64,000 nt of DNA from Companilactobacillus insicii (GTDB lineage Bacteria; Bacillota; Bacilli; Lactobacillales; Lactobacillaceae): assembly GCF_003946015.1 (NCBI RefSeq), contig NZ_RHNU01000005.1:31676-95675 (forward strand), given 5' to 3'. Position 1 is the first letter of the stretch; each line of letters begins with the position of its first letter. The notes under the pieces are model-generated. The model was not told where the DNA came from. It searched no databases and saw only the letters and a list, made by a program, of their open reading frames with translations. The translations under genes were made by a program, and so were the position numbers. This document shows, piece after piece, positions 9,507 through 18,221 of this stretch.

Positions 9507-9622
9507 CAGAGAGTGGAGAAAGACGGGAGATTTTGAGCATTGCCTAAGATAACTGAGGTGCCGCATTAGTTGTCTGTAGCAAGCACAGAAATCTGTCTTT
9601 CGTAAAACTACCGATCCGTACA
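9507..9622. repeat. Long hairpin repeat, copy C
   Basis: Third tandem unit, nearly identical to copy B but missing 12 bases of the apical stem-loop (AACACAGTTGGT). It lacks the usual ACTCGTTTCAAT tail, so the array ends here. Together copies A-C fill most of the 438-bp gap between tsaB and folT; no ORF was seen in that gap. Confidence 0.78.
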
Positions 9623-9637
9623 AATAATTTTACAAAT

Positions 9638-9664
9638 AAAAAAATCGACCACTAACGGCCGATT
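9638..9664 (-). terminator. Terminator overlapping the folT stop codon
   Basis: Minus-strand hairpin ATCGGCC / GGTCGAT followed by T7. The left arm is made from the last codons of folT, so the transcript ends immediately after the gene. Confidence 0.75.
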
Positions 9665-10176
9665 CTATTAAATCTAGAATTACTGATCCACTTAAGAACC
9701 AAGTATAACAATCCTGTTTGATAAACTAGACTAAATAATTCTTTAAGAACTCTAGGAACCAACAATGTCCAATATGGTAAATTAGTCATCATTTGAATCC
9801 ACAATGTATTCAATCCAGTATTAACTATTACTGTAATCAATAATACCGCTACAAAAGTTCTAAGGATCGTTACTTTATGATTGTAAAGCACAAATCCATA
9901 TATAAGACCTGCAACTAAAGCTGAAAATGTAAAGCCCCAGAAAAATCCACCGGGTGCTGGCATTATCACGTTACTGATAATATCAGCAATTACATTAGCA
10001 ATGGCAGCCTTATATGGTCCGAAATAGTATCCCATTAGTCCTATTGCTATGAAGCTGAAGCCAACCTTCAAGGTATTACTACCAATTGACAGTTTGCTCA
10101 AAACCATCTCCATTGCAATTAATAAAGCCATCCACGTCATTTCGTGGACATTGATAACTCGACTGTTCGTATTCAT
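9652..10176 (-). CDS. folT: Folate ECF transporter substrate-binding (S) component FolT
   Basis: Small membrane protein of 174 residues with about five to six hydrophobic segments, the fold of ECF S components; it binds folate and docks on the shared EcfAA'T module encoded elsewhere. The sequence MTWMALLIAMEMVLSKLSIG and the PAPGGFFWGFTFSAL region fit FolT. The THF-riboswitch leader directly upstream strongly supports folate as the substrate. Confidence 0.9.
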   Translation of the reverse strand: MNTNSRVINVHEMTWMALLIAMEMVLSKLSIGSNTLKVGFSFIAIGLMGYYFGPYKAAIANVIADIISNVIMPAPGGFFWGFTFSALVAGLIYGFVLYNHKVTILRTFVAVLLITVIVNTGLNTLWIQMMTNLPYWTLLVPRVLKELFSLVYQTGLLYLVLKWISNSRFNRIGR

Positions 10177-10197
10177 TCACGACATCTCCTTGTAGGA
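10177..10197 (-). promoter_or_regulatory. RBS-sequestering hairpin before folT
   Basis: Just before folT the minus strand reads CTCCT-ACA-AGGAG, a 5-bp stem that buries the Shine-Dalgarno AAGGAG. It probably forms the expression platform of the THF riboswitch, giving translational control. Confidence 0.6.
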
Positions 10198-10244
10198 GCT
10201 GCCACAACATATAACTAGAGGCTAACGAATTAACTAACTATATA

Positions 10245-10338
10245 AAGTGGCGAATGCGGAAACAAAATCGCAAGCTAGAGCTCTTCGTCCGGTGTTCACA
10301 TTCCGTTCCGCCGGCACTTTACGCTTTGAATCCTACCC
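10245..10338 (-). ncRNA. THF riboswitch (tetrahydrofolate aptamer) upstream of folT
   Basis: The minus strand shows the conserved THF aptamer order: GCGUAAAGUG, then CCGG ... GGAAUGUGAACACCGG, then ACGAAGAGC, GCUUGCG and UCCGCAUUCGCC at the 3-prime side. Pairing of CCGG/CCGG and GAGCU/AGCUU arms is visible. This RNA class binds reduced folates and usually controls folT in lactobacilli, consistent with the downstream gene. Boundaries are approximate. Confidence 0.85.
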
Positions 10339-10425
10339 CAAAAATATTTTACTTAAACATATTACCACAAGTTAATACCCCTACCTAAAGATTATGCTTA
10401 CAACCTTTTTCATAAAAAAATACAA

Positions 10426-11163
10426 TTATTTTTCTTCCCACGTGATCCTAGCAATCGCATTTAATTCACCATTACTCTTAATCCAATGAGTTGTTGTCAA
10501 ATTATCTTCATCTACTTTAGCAAAAATTTCAGGTTCACTATGGATATTCAGTTCCTTATCATATTTAATATCCATACTCTTAGCACGGTGTTTCTCGACA
10601 AAATCTATTCCAAGAGAATCTACCATCCAATCAAAATAATAAGAGTTATTAACATGACGGTTAACATCAATATTGTAATAACCAATATGTTGATTTGTCT
10701 TAATATCATAGTCTTCCGGAGCACGTAACCGAGCAAATCGTTTGATCTTAGTAATTTCTTCAGCACCAAACATATCGGTCAACTGTTCAGCAGCACTAAC
10801 CATCTTACGTGCCTTAACGTCAATAATAACAAAAGCACTAGACAACTCTACCATACGATTACCATCTGAATCATCGATCCAAAAATCACGATAAAAGAAA
10901 TATTTATTGTAGCTAGTAGCACGAGTACTTACTTTTAGTTTTTGCCCTAAAGTAGGCATCTTTTTTATATCCATATGATATTGGACTACAACCCAGCCCA
11001 AACCGCGTTGTACCATCTCTGAACTATCTGAATCGGATTCATGCAATTGCTTTTCTGATATCAATAACATTGCATCAATCAATGATGATAAACGCATATC
11101 ACCAGTTAAATTTGCAAAATAAAATGGAAATTCTATTTCCTGTGAGTAAATTTGTTCCGCCAC
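10426..11163 (-). CDS. Acyl-ACP thioesterase
   Basis: Releases fatty acids from acyl carrier protein. Two hotdog domains over 245 residues; the second carries DVNRHVNNSYYFDWM, the NxH-type active-site region of FatA/FatB-like bacterial enzymes. I place the start at GTG 11163 (VAEQIYSQ), one base after the rsmI stop and behind AAGGAAG; the frame extends upstream only into rsmI. Confidence 0.88.
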   Translation of the reverse strand: MAEQIYSQEIEFPFYFANLTGDMRLSSLIDAMLLISEKQLHESDSDSSEMVQRGLGWVVVQYHMDIKKMPTLGQKLKVSTRATSYNKYFFYRDFWIDDSDGNRMVELSSAFVIIDVKARKMVSAAEQLTDMFGAEEITKIKRFARLRAPEDYDIKTNQHIGYYNIDVNRHVNNSYYFDWMVDSLGIDFVEKHRAKSMDIKYDKELNIHSEPEIFAKVDEDNLTTTHWIKSNGELNAIARITWEEK

Positions 11164-11164
11164 T

Positions 11165-12037
11165 TTATTCTTCCTTTCCAATACCATGATATAAGTTATA
11201 AACAATTTGCTTACGCAAATCATTCTGACTAGCTACTTCTTTAATCGCCTTATTAGGTTTTTCTCCTGATTGAATCAACAAATCGATTGAATTAATTATC
11301 TCAGAGTCAGACATATCTTCAACTTCTTCAGTTGTCTTTCCAGACAAAACCAAAACATACTCACCTTTAGGATCATGTTCTTGATAGTATTCAATTACTT
11401 GATCGATTGTTCCACGTAAAAATGCCTCATGAATCTTAGTTAATTCACGTGCCAACGTTATCTTTCTGTCACCACCAAAATATTTTTTTAAATCTTCAAC
11501 AGTTTTTGCAACTCTATATGGTGATTCATAAATAATGGATGTTTCTTTACGTTGAGAAAGATCTTCCAAAGCTTCCGTTCTTTCTTTTCCTTTACGCGGC
11601 AAGAATCCATAAAAATAAAATGGTTGTGGTTCAATACCTGACGCAATTAAAGCCGTCGTTGATGCACTTGCTCCAGGTAGAGGAACAACAGCTATTTCCG
11701 CTTCAATAGCAGCTTTAACCAATTCTTTACCAGGATCACTGATTGAAGGCGTACCAGCATCGCTGACCTGTGCAATGTTAATTCCAGAATTCATCTTCTC
11801 AATCAACTCGGGTATTCGTTGTGCAGTATTGTGTTCATGGAAACTAATCAAATCAGTTGTAATATCAAAATGATTCAATAAGTTCTTAGTATTTCTAGTA
11901 TCTTCTGCAGCAACTAAATCCGCATCTTGTAAAGTTTTGACTGCTCGAAAGGTCATGTCATCTAAGTTACCAATTGGCGTTGGCACTAAAAAAAGGCAGC
12001 CCTTCGAATTATTAACAAAACTCCTTTGTTCAATCAT
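11165..12037 (-). CDS. rsmI: 16S rRNA (cytidine-2'-O)-methyltransferase RsmI
   Basis: Methylates the ribose of C1402 in 16S rRNA using SAM. Tetrapyrrole-methylase fold: VPTPIGNLDDMTFRA near the N terminus, VAAEDTRNTKNLL, and SDAGTPSISDPG near residue 100. Length of 290 residues is usual. It follows yabA closely in the tmk-darA-holB-yabA-rsmI order common in Firmicutes. Confidence 0.95.
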   Translation of the reverse strand: MIEQRSFVNNSKGCLFLVPTPIGNLDDMTFRAVKTLQDADLVAAEDTRNTKNLLNHFDITTDLISFHEHNTAQRIPELIEKMNSGINIAQVSDAGTPSISDPGKELVKAAIEAEIAVVPLPGASASTTALIASGIEPQPFYFYGFLPRKGKERTEALEDLSQRKETSIIYESPYRVAKTVEDLKKYFGGDRKITLARELTKIHEAFLRGTIDQVIEYYQEHDPKGEYVLVLSGKTTEEVEDMSDSEIINSIDLLIQSGEKPNKAIKEVASQNDLRKQIVYNLYHGIGKEE

Positions 12038-12054
12038 TCAAAATGCTCCCTTAC

Positions 12055-12405
12055 TTATTTTTTATTTGGTTTACTATGATTTCCGTAAATTACCCCTAAA
12101 CAGAAGACACATTCTTCATTTTCTTTACGGTGAGAACCATAAAATTGCTGGCAAACATGAAATCCCTTATGATAAAGCTTCTCTAGGTTCAATCGTGAAG
12201 TAGGCAATTCACTCTCATTGAAACTCTTATCTTCATAACCAAGCTTTTCTAATTGCTTGCGAAGATTGTGGTTCTCCATCTTAAGTTCTTCTTTTTCTTC
12301 CAAATCTTTTGATAGTCGTTCCTTGAGAGCATCAATTTGGCTACTCAAACTACCTAATTGATTAGAGATAGATTCAAACTCGTCATACAAATCTTTTTCT
12401 GCCAT
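12055..12405 (-). CDS. yabA: Replication initiation control protein YabA
   Basis: Negative regulator of replication initiation that bridges DnaA and the DnaN clamp. The N-terminal half is a leucine-zipper coiled coil; the C-terminal half has the zinc-binding H-x2-C ... C-x2-C pattern (HVCQQ ... EECVFCLG). The start is taken at ATG 12405 (MAEKDLYDEFE), since the open frame upstream overlaps holB. Confidence 0.93.
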   Translation of the reverse strand: MAEKDLYDEFESISNQLGSLSSQIDALKERLSKDLEEKEELKMENHNLRKQLEKLGYEDKSFNESELPTSRLNLEKLYHKGFHVCQQFYGSHRKENEECVFCLGVIYGNHSKPNKK

Positions 12406-12416
12406 TGTTTCACCTA

Positions 12417-13370
12417 CTAACTCACAAATTTTAATGACAAATCCTCTAAAATTGCTTGAAATGCAACGTTGCTTTTCCACATTTCTTCAGCTTTAAATAA
12501 TTCATCTGAAAAACTAACAATCTGTTGAATACTTTTATTTGAAAGAACATCTTCTCTTATAAGAAGAGATTTATTTAAATTGTACCTAATTGATAATATA
12601 TCACTAAATATCTGATTCATCATATCGAAAATCAAATGTTGATGGTCTTTATTCTCAACTAAAGGCATTATATCAGTCTGTATATCTATAAAACTATTTA
12701 TTTTTTTCTGATTACATTCTTTCATCCATACAGTTAACGCTGATGTCATCTTTTGATAACTTTCACCAGTCGTAGCTTGTAAAAATTTAATATCAGAAAT
12801 TTTTAACGCTATTTTTGCCTGATCTGGTTTGTATCCCAGTTCTACTAAACTATCAATTTCATCTTCATTACTTTTATTCGACAAATGAAATATTTGAACA
12901 CGTGAACGAATCGTCTGCAACATTTGCTTAGCAGAATCTGCTAACAAAATCATCATTAAATTACCCTCGGGTTCTTCAATAGTTTTTAGCAGATTATTAC
13001 TTGCAGCATTAGTCATTTTTTCAGCTTCATCAATAATCAAAATTCGGCGATTACCTTGAGTAGCCGTCATATTTGCTTCTTTTTTGAAGTACTTAATATC
13101 ATCAACACCAATACTTTGCTTGTCTGTTCTAACTTCCAATACATCTGGATTATCACCTAGCGCAATAGTTTGACATTTTTGACAAGTTTGATCTGGCATA
13201 CCATCTTGTAGATTATCACAAAACTGACTTTGAGCTAACCAAATGGCCACTTGTTGTCTGACTTTAGAAGAAGCATTATCAATTAAATAAGCGTGTGACA
13301 ACATATTAGATTTAATAATTTTTTGAAATTCATGCAGTACCCTGGTTTGCTCTTCTAGTAGATTTTCCAT
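12417..13370 (-). CDS. holB: DNA polymerase III subunit delta'
   Basis: Clamp-loader subunit, 317 residues. The AAA+ module has a degenerate ATP site as expected for delta', a zinc-binding cysteine set (CDNLQ ... CQKCQT, about residues 47-66) and the LIIDEAEKMTNAASNNLLKTIEEPEG region. It lies between darA and yabA. Confidence 0.93.
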   Translation of the reverse strand: MENLLEEQTRVLHEFQKIIKSNMLSHAYLIDNASSKVRQQVAIWLAQSQFCDNLQDGMPDQTCQKCQTIALGDNPDVLEVRTDKQSIGVDDIKYFKKEANMTATQGNRRILIIDEAEKMTNAASNNLLKTIEEPEGNLMMILLADSAKQMLQTIRSRVQIFHLSNKSNEDEIDSLVELGYKPDQAKIALKISDIKFLQATTGESYQKMTSALTVWMKECNQKKINSFIDIQTDIMPLVENKDHQHLIFDMMNQIFSDILSIRYNLNKSLLIREDVLSNKSIQQIVSFSDELFKAEEMWKSNVAFQAILEDLSLKFVS

Positions 13371-13372
13371 TT

Positions 13373-13696
13373 TTAAAATCTTACAAATTTATCCACAGGA
13401 AGGATAAAACAAGTAGCTCCTCCAACTTGAACTTCTATTGGATCATTAATTCCCGCAGCTTCTGGTAATGCAAAAGTTGAAGTAACAAATTGTGTTCTTG
13501 TATGACATGTTTTCTTTATTACCTCGAGTGCTGGATCAACCTTATCCTCTTCAACACCAATAATAAATGTCGAGTTACCAGACTTTAAAAATCCACCAGT
13601 TGAAGGTAGACGTGTTGCACGAAAGCCCTCCTTTACTAGATGTGTTTGTAGTTGTTGACTATCTTTATCTTGGACGATTGCTAAAATTACTTTCAT
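13373..13696 (-). CDS. darA: Cyclic-di-AMP receptor DarA (PII-like, YaaQ family)
   Basis: Small PII-like trimeric protein of 107 residues that binds c-di-AMP; its output is not settled in the family. The GGFLKSGNSTFIIGVEED segment is typical. Start chosen at ATG 13696 (MKVILAIVQ) behind CGGAGG; the longer frame would overlap tmk. Confidence 0.9.
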   Translation of the reverse strand: MKVILAIVQDKDSQQLQTHLVKEGFRATRLPSTGGFLKSGNSTFIIGVEEDKVDPALEVIKKTCHTRTQFVTSTFALPEAAGINDPIEVQVGGATCFILPVDKFVRF

Positions 13697-13697
13697 T

Positions 13698-14348
13698 TTA
13701 TTTTCCTCCGTTAAATACATTTGGAAATCTCTTAATAATAACATCTAATGCATCAGAAACGACTTTTTCAGGTGCCTGATTTGCATTAATACTCTTTATT
13801 CTATCAGGATTAGCCACTACTAAGTCAAGATAAGAGTCGTGAACACGTTCATGGAAGCTCAATGCTTCTTGTTCCAAACGATCCATTTCTCCCTCATGAT
13901 CCTTACGAATTCTTGATAACCCAATTTCAGGCAAAATATCAAAATAAATTGTCAAATCTGGTAAAGTACCATCAATAGCAAAGTCGTTTATTTCAGCGAC
14001 TTCTTTAGCTCCAATTTCACGTCCGCCACCTTGATAAGCAATGGAACTGTCAACAAAACGATCACTCAACAGTATCTTGCCCGCAGACAAAGTCGGTCTA
14101 ATTACATCGACCACATGTTGTCGACGTGCAGCTGCGTATAATAGTGCTTCAGTTCTATCATCCATTTTTTCATCATGAACAGTCAATATTATTTTTCTGA
14201 TCTGTTCGGCTATTTCACTACCACCAGGTTCTCGAGATTCGACTATTTCTTTGCTAGTACGTTCTTTTAACAAAGGAATCAGTGCGCTTAAAGCAGTAGT
14301 TTTTCCGGCCCCATCTGGACCTTCGAATGATATAAATATCCCTGACAT
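13698..14348 (-). CDS. tmk: Thymidylate kinase
   Basis: Phosphorylates dTMP to dTDP. P-loop EGPDGAGKTT at residues 9-18, the dTMP-binding SREPGGS motif, and the DRFVDSSIAYQG segment. Length of 216 residues fits. It heads the darA-holB-yabA-rsmI group, separated from the recR-yaaL group by a terminator. Confidence 0.96.
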   Translation of the reverse strand: MSGIFISFEGPDGAGKTTALSALIPLLKERTSKEIVESREPGGSEIAEQIRKIILTVHDEKMDDRTEALLYAAARRQHVVDVIRPTLSAGKILLSDRFVDSSIAYQGGGREIGAKEVAEINDFAIDGTLPDLTIYFDILPEIGLSRIRKDHEGEMDRLEQEALSFHERVHDSYLDLVVANPDRIKSINANQAPEKVVSDALDVIIKRFPNVFNGGK

Positions 14349-14439
14349 CTGGTATTCTCCCTTTTAATACATTGATTCTATTTTACTTGATATTGGTGTT
14401 TGGGTAAACAAGCTATTGGAATGGACTAGTATGAAATCT

Positions 14440-14478
14440 AATAAAGCCGACAATCTGTTTTAGATTGCCGGCTTTATT
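14440..14478 (-). terminator. Terminator between yaaL and tmk
   Basis: Near-perfect inverted repeat AATAAAGCCG-CAATCT / AGATTG-CCGGCTTTATT with a short GTTTT loop, just past the yaaL stop. It separates the dnaX-ybaB-recR-yaaL transcript from tmk. Confidence 0.8.
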
Positions 14479-14496
14479 CACATTCTTTGTAACTCA

Positions 14497-14784
14497 CTAC
14501 CAGTGTTTCTCCGCACGGCTAGGTTGTTTTAAAAATGTATCTTCATCTCCAAAAATAATATCAGTCGTATGTTTAGCTTGAGCTTTGCGGCGCCTGGCTT
14601 CTAAATATAAAAACTGATACTTTGCTCGATCAATTCTTAATTGTAATCTAGCCTCGTCAGAAACTTCCAATGAATTATTAATTATGTGTTGTGAATTACT
14701 GATTTGTTGCTGAATCTGATGAATACTATCCATTAAACGATCATTTTCCATTTTTTCAACACTGGCTTTTTTTCTACCAAACAT
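14497..14784 (-). CDS. yaaL: DUF2508 family protein YaaL
   Basis: Small basic, helical protein of 95 residues, function unknown. Always found next to recR in Firmicutes, as here. Start at ATG 14784 (MFGRKKASVEK), one base after the recR stop; the upstream extension overlaps recR. Confidence 0.85.
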   Translation of the reverse strand: MFGRKKASVEKMENDRLMDSIHQIQQQISNSQHIINNSLEVSDEARLQLRIDRAKYQFLYLEARRRKAQAKHTTDIIFGDEDTFLKQPSRAEKHW

Positions 14785-14785
14785 G

Positions 14786-15385
14786 TTAAATCTCCCTGCG
14801 ACCCAGAACAGCACTCTTCAGAGTCATTTCATCGGCATATTCAATGTCTGATCCAACGGCTAATCCATGCGCTAATCTAGTTACTTTTATACCTGCCGGT
14901 TTTACTAGTTTGGCTAAGTATTGCGCTGTCGCTTCTCCTTCTGGAGTTGCGTTTGTAGCAATAATCAATTCTTTAACTTTGCTGTTTTCACGTAAACGAT
15001 TAAGCAGCAGTTTGATATTCAGGTCTTCAGGACCAACACCATCGACCGGAGACAATACCCCTCCTAGAACGTGATACAGTCCATTATAACTATTCATATC
15101 ATCCAAAGACATTATATCCTTTGGCTGTTCAACAACTAATATTGTTGATTGATCACGATTCTTATCGCTACAGATTGAACAAACTTCATCTGTAGTGATA
15201 TTTCCACAAATTTTACAAAACCTTAAGTCAGTTTTGGCGGACATCAGATTGTCAGCAAATTCTTGAACTTGACTTTTATCCATGCCCAATGTAAAGAATG
15301 CCATTCTTGTCGCTGTTTTACGACCAATTCCTGGCAACATCATATAACTATCAATTAATTTTGAAATCGGCTCTGGATATCTCAT
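14786..15385 (-). CDS. recR: Recombination mediator RecR
   Basis: Works with RecF/RecO to load RecA at gaps. 199 residues: helix-hairpin-helix ([14 protein letters not shown]), a C4 zinc finger (CKICG ... CSICSD, about 57-75) and a Toprim domain (VVEQPKD ... [15 protein letters not shown]). Confidence 0.97.
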   Translation of the reverse strand: MRYPEPISKLIDSYMMLPGIGRKTATRMAFFTLGMDKSQVQEFADNLMSAKTDLRFCKICGNITTDEVCSICSDKNRDQSTILVVEQPKDIMSLDDMNSYNGLYHVLGGVLSPVDGVGPEDLNIKLLLNRLRENSKVKELIIATNATPEGEATAQYLAKLVKPAGIKVTRLAHGLAVGSDIEYADEMTLKSAVLGRREI

Positions 15386-15388
15386 TTA

Positions 15389-15718
15389 TTACATCAACCC
15401 GTTTGTGTATTTACCTAACTTGGCATCTTTATCCTTGTCGACCTTAGCCATACCATCATTCAATGCATCAATAAGCATGTCTTGTAATGTATCAGGGTCG
15501 TCAGGATCAATAATCTTTTCATCGATTTTAATATCTAGTACTTTCTTATCACCATTCATTTTGACAATTGCAAAATCATCAACTGAATGTCCCTCATAAT
15601 CTGTTTTGCTTAATTGATCTTGAGCAGCTGCAACTTCTTTTTGCATTTTTTGAGCTTGGCGCATAATGTTGGCCATATTTCCGCCCATTCCACCCATATT
15701 TGGCATTCCTTTACTCAT
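15389..15718 (-). CDS. YbaB/EbfC family nucleoid-associated protein
   Basis: DNA-binding dimer of 109 residues with the Gly/Met-rich N terminus (MPNMGGMGGNMANIM) and the coiled MRQAQKMQKEVAAAQDQL helix of the family. Between dnaX and recR, its usual place. Confidence 0.95.
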   Translation of the reverse strand: MSKGMPNMGGMGGNMANIMRQAQKMQKEVAAAQDQLSKTDYEGHSVDDFAIVKMNGDKKVLDIKIDEKIIDPDDPDTLQDMLIDALNDGMAKVDKDKDAKLGKYTNGLM

Positions 15719-15752
15719 AACTATCTTCTCCTTTTAAAGTATATTTATTCTA

Positions 15753-17486
15753 CTAATCATCTTTAACTTCAACCACACCGTCATCGCCAAATAACTTAAG
15801 GGCTTCATCAACAGTTGGATCAGTTTTCTTTTGTTCTGACTTAGATTCTACATTGTTACTCTTATTAGAATCAATATTATTTGCAATATATTCTTTACGA
15901 ATTTCAGGCCATTGGGCCTTTGGTACTAAAACAACTTGGCAATCTTTCTTAAGTAACTTCCCAACATTATTAGTAAGCTCATCTAAGAAGCCATCTTGTG
16001 CTGTTTCAAACCACATCTCATAATCAAAAGCAACAACAATGCCTTCATTTGATGCGGCAACTGGTTCCGAAATACTCATAATGGAACGTTGCGTTATTGA
16101 CAACATACTCATTAAATCTGGCCAAATATCCTTTGCCGTATTCAAATCATTTTTTGTAGCATTTTCCAAAACTTGATAAATTGCCGTCTTATTCAAATGC
16201 GTACCTTTTTTACTACTTCGTTTAGGCTTACTATTATAGTTTTGACTATTTGAAGCAGGAGTCTGCGACTGATTTGATAATTGTTTAATTTCTTGCTTTA
16301 AACTAGCAATCTCATCTCCCAATTGTTCAACCTTACGATTATCAACTGGTGTTTCCACCTCTTCTTGCGAAGATGTAGAAGGTGACAATACTTGCTGTTC
16401 TACTTTAGGTTCACTTATCTTAACAGTCAAAATTTCCATATAAACATCAGTTTGATTGGAATTCTTAAGATTCTTCTGTGTAGCACTGACTTGATCAACT
16501 ATATAGAACAATCTAGTATTATCAAACTTATCAGCAATCGCTAACAATTCATCTGTCATTACTGACTTATCCATTTGTTGGGACAAATCCGAATTAGAAT
16601 TATACAATATGAGATTTCGACAAACTCGAATAATCATCTCAGTAAATCGCATTGCTGAACGACCACTTGCTAATATCTGATACAAACTAGTCAACGCATC
16701 AGCTGGTCTATTCTCGGCAATGGCTGTCATGTAAGAAACAATTTGTTCATTACTTAGAGCACCTGTAACTTCTTGTGCATTCTTCAAAGTCAGCTCGTCA
16801 TCACCATATGACAACGCCTGATCCAAAATACTTAATGCATCACGCATACCACCCTCAGCAGACGCTGCAATGATATTAAGTGCTTCTTCGTCATATTTAA
16901 TATTTTTGTCATTCAAAATATAAACCATACGATCAAGAATATCTTGACGCGAAATTCTTCTAAACGTAAAGCTTTGAGTTCTTGAAATAATAGTTGCCGG
17001 AATCTTTTGCGGTTCAGTAGTCGCAAGAATAAACATAACATTTTCTGGTGGTTCTTCCAGAGTCTTCAATAGAGCATTGAAAGCACCTTGAGAAAGCATA
17101 TGAACTTCATCAATAATATAAACTTTATACTTAGCTTCAGTTGGAGCATATTTTACTTTGTCACGAATATCACGGATCTCTTCAACACCATTATTAGAAG
17201 CGGCATCAATCTCAATCACATCATTTAAACGATTTTCATTGGCAGCCTTACATATTTCACATTCATTACAAGGCTCCCCATCATGTGGATTTAAGCAGTT
17301 AACTGCCTTTGCCAAGATTTTGGCGCAAGAAGTCTTACCGGTACCACGGGGTCCACTGAATAAATAGGCATGACTGGTCATATTACTTGCAACAGCATTA
17401 CGTAAAGTCTGCGTGATAACGCCTTGACCAATTACATCTGAAAAAGTTTGGGGACGCCAAACTCGATATAGTGCTTGATATGCCAT
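15753..17486 (-). CDS. dnaX: DNA polymerase III subunits gamma/tau
   Basis: Clamp-loader ATPase of 577 residues. Walker A GPRGTGKTS (45-53), a C4 zinc module (CLNPHDGEPCNECEIC), Walker B IIDEVHML and the SRTQSF arginine-finger region are intact. The C-terminal third (after a low-complexity Ser/Gln/Asn linker) is the tau-specific polymerase-binding part. AGGAGG precedes the ATG. Confidence 0.97.
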   Translation of the reverse strand: MAYQALYRVWRPQTFSDVIGQGVITQTLRNAVASNMTSHAYLFSGPRGTGKTSCAKILAKAVNCLNPHDGEPCNECEICKAANENRLNDVIEIDAASNNGVEEIRDIRDKVKYAPTEAKYKVYIIDEVHMLSQGAFNALLKTLEEPPENVMFILATTEPQKIPATIISRTQSFTFRRISRQDILDRMVYILNDKNIKYDEEALNIIAASAEGGMRDALSILDQALSYGDDELTLKNAQEVTGALSNEQIVSYMTAIAENRPADALTSLYQILASGRSAMRFTEMIIRVCRNLILYNSNSDLSQQMDKSVMTDELLAIADKFDNTRLFYIVDQVSATQKNLKNSNQTDVYMEILTVKISEPKVEQQVLSPSTSSQEEVETPVDNRKVEQLGDEIASLKQEIKQLSNQSQTPASNSQNYNSKPKRSSKKGTHLNKTAIYQVLENATKNDLNTAKDIWPDLMSMLSITQRSIMSISEPVAASNEGIVVAFDYEMWFETAQDGFLDELTNNVGKLLKKDCQVVLVPKAQWPEIRKEYIANNIDSNKSNNVESKSEQKKTDPTVDEALKLFGDDGVVEVKDD

Positions 17487-17575
17487 ATTTCCTCCTTGCT
17501 CTTAACACAGTACTTAAATTTTACCACAAATTTTCACACAAACTTATGAAATTGATTACACATATGCAAATAAAA

Positions 17576-17605
17576 AAAACTCCTAATCAATTAAGATTAG
17601 GAGGC
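17576..17605 (-). terminator. Terminator of the SRP RNA
   Basis: Minus-strand hairpin CTCCTAATC-TTAATT-GATTAGGAG followed by T8, directly after the SRP RNA sequence. Confidence 0.85.
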
Positions 17606-17606
17606 T

Positions 17607-17712
17607 AATATACATAACAAAAGGCACATGGTACAACTCACTTAGTGCTGCTTTCTTCCGAACCTGACACGATTCACAAGAGCACCATTGCCCTAAGGCC
17701 TTTCGGCAATAA
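17607..17712 (-). ncRNA. ffs: Signal recognition particle RNA (small bacterial type)
   Basis: The minus strand contains the conserved helix-8 core GUCAGGUUCGGAAGAAAGCAGC, with GCCGAAAGGCC-like and ACCAUGUG/CAAUGGUG pairing flanks. This is the 4.5S-like RNA that binds Ffh. The tadA-ffs-dnaX order is standard in Firmicutes. The 5-prime end is approximate. Confidence 0.9.
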
Positions 17713-17740
17713 CTATATTACTATAAATAACGAATTAATG

Positions 17741-18217
17741 CTACTTTTTACGACGAATTTCTCTAAAGAAATTGCGTAATAAATCGCCAGTTTCCTTTTC
17801 TTTAACATGTTCCAACACTTCAGGCTGGTGATTATAGCGCGTTTCTGTTAATAAGTTAACGATAGATCCGACTGATCCCGATTTAGGATCGCTGGCACCA
17901 AAAATAACTTCTTCAATCCTACTATTAATAATAGCTCCCGCACACATTGGACAAGGTTCAAGAGTTACAAACAAGCTTGTATGCTCTAATCTCCAACTGC
18001 CAACCGCTTTGCAAGCCTGTTCAATAGCTATAATCTCCGCGTGTTTAATTGCGTCTTGCGTCTCTTCACGTTCATTAGAACCACGACCAATTATCTTTCC
18101 CGTCTGATTATCTACAATTACACAGCCTATCGGGACTTCGGCACGATCCTGTGCTTTTAACGCCTCCACAATAGCCTGATCCATATAATCGTTAATTTGT
18201 TCATTAGAAAAAATCAT
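17741..18217 (-). CDS. tadA: tRNA-specific adenosine deaminase TadA
   Basis: Converts A34 to inosine in tRNA-Arg(ACG). Zinc deaminase motifs KHAEIIAIEQA and EPCPMCAGAI are present. 158 residues is normal. It lies between rsmC-like gene and SRP RNA. Confidence 0.96.
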   Translation of the reverse strand: MIFSNEQINDYMDQAIVEALKAQDRAEVPIGCVIVDNQTGKIIGRGSNEREETQDAIKHAEIIAIEQACKAVGSWRLEHTSLFVTLEPCPMCAGAIINSRIEEVIFGASDPKSGSVGSIVNLLTETRYNHQPEVLEHVKEKETGDLLRNFFREIRRKK

Positions 18218-18221
18218 ATAA

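Noticed and set aside
9265..9622. Tandem repeats that could suggest a CRISPR array
   Set aside because: Units are about 120 bases of paired sequence with no unique spacers between short repeats, and no cas genes are nearby.
16195..16215. A6G run in dnaX at the domain III/tau boundary, with a -1 frame stop five codons later, as in the E. coli gamma frameshift
   Set aside because: In the reading frame the codons are AGT AAA AAA GGT, so the X-XXY-YYZ tandem slip does not fit, and six A bases are short for transcriptional slippage; no clear stimulatory stem was seen.
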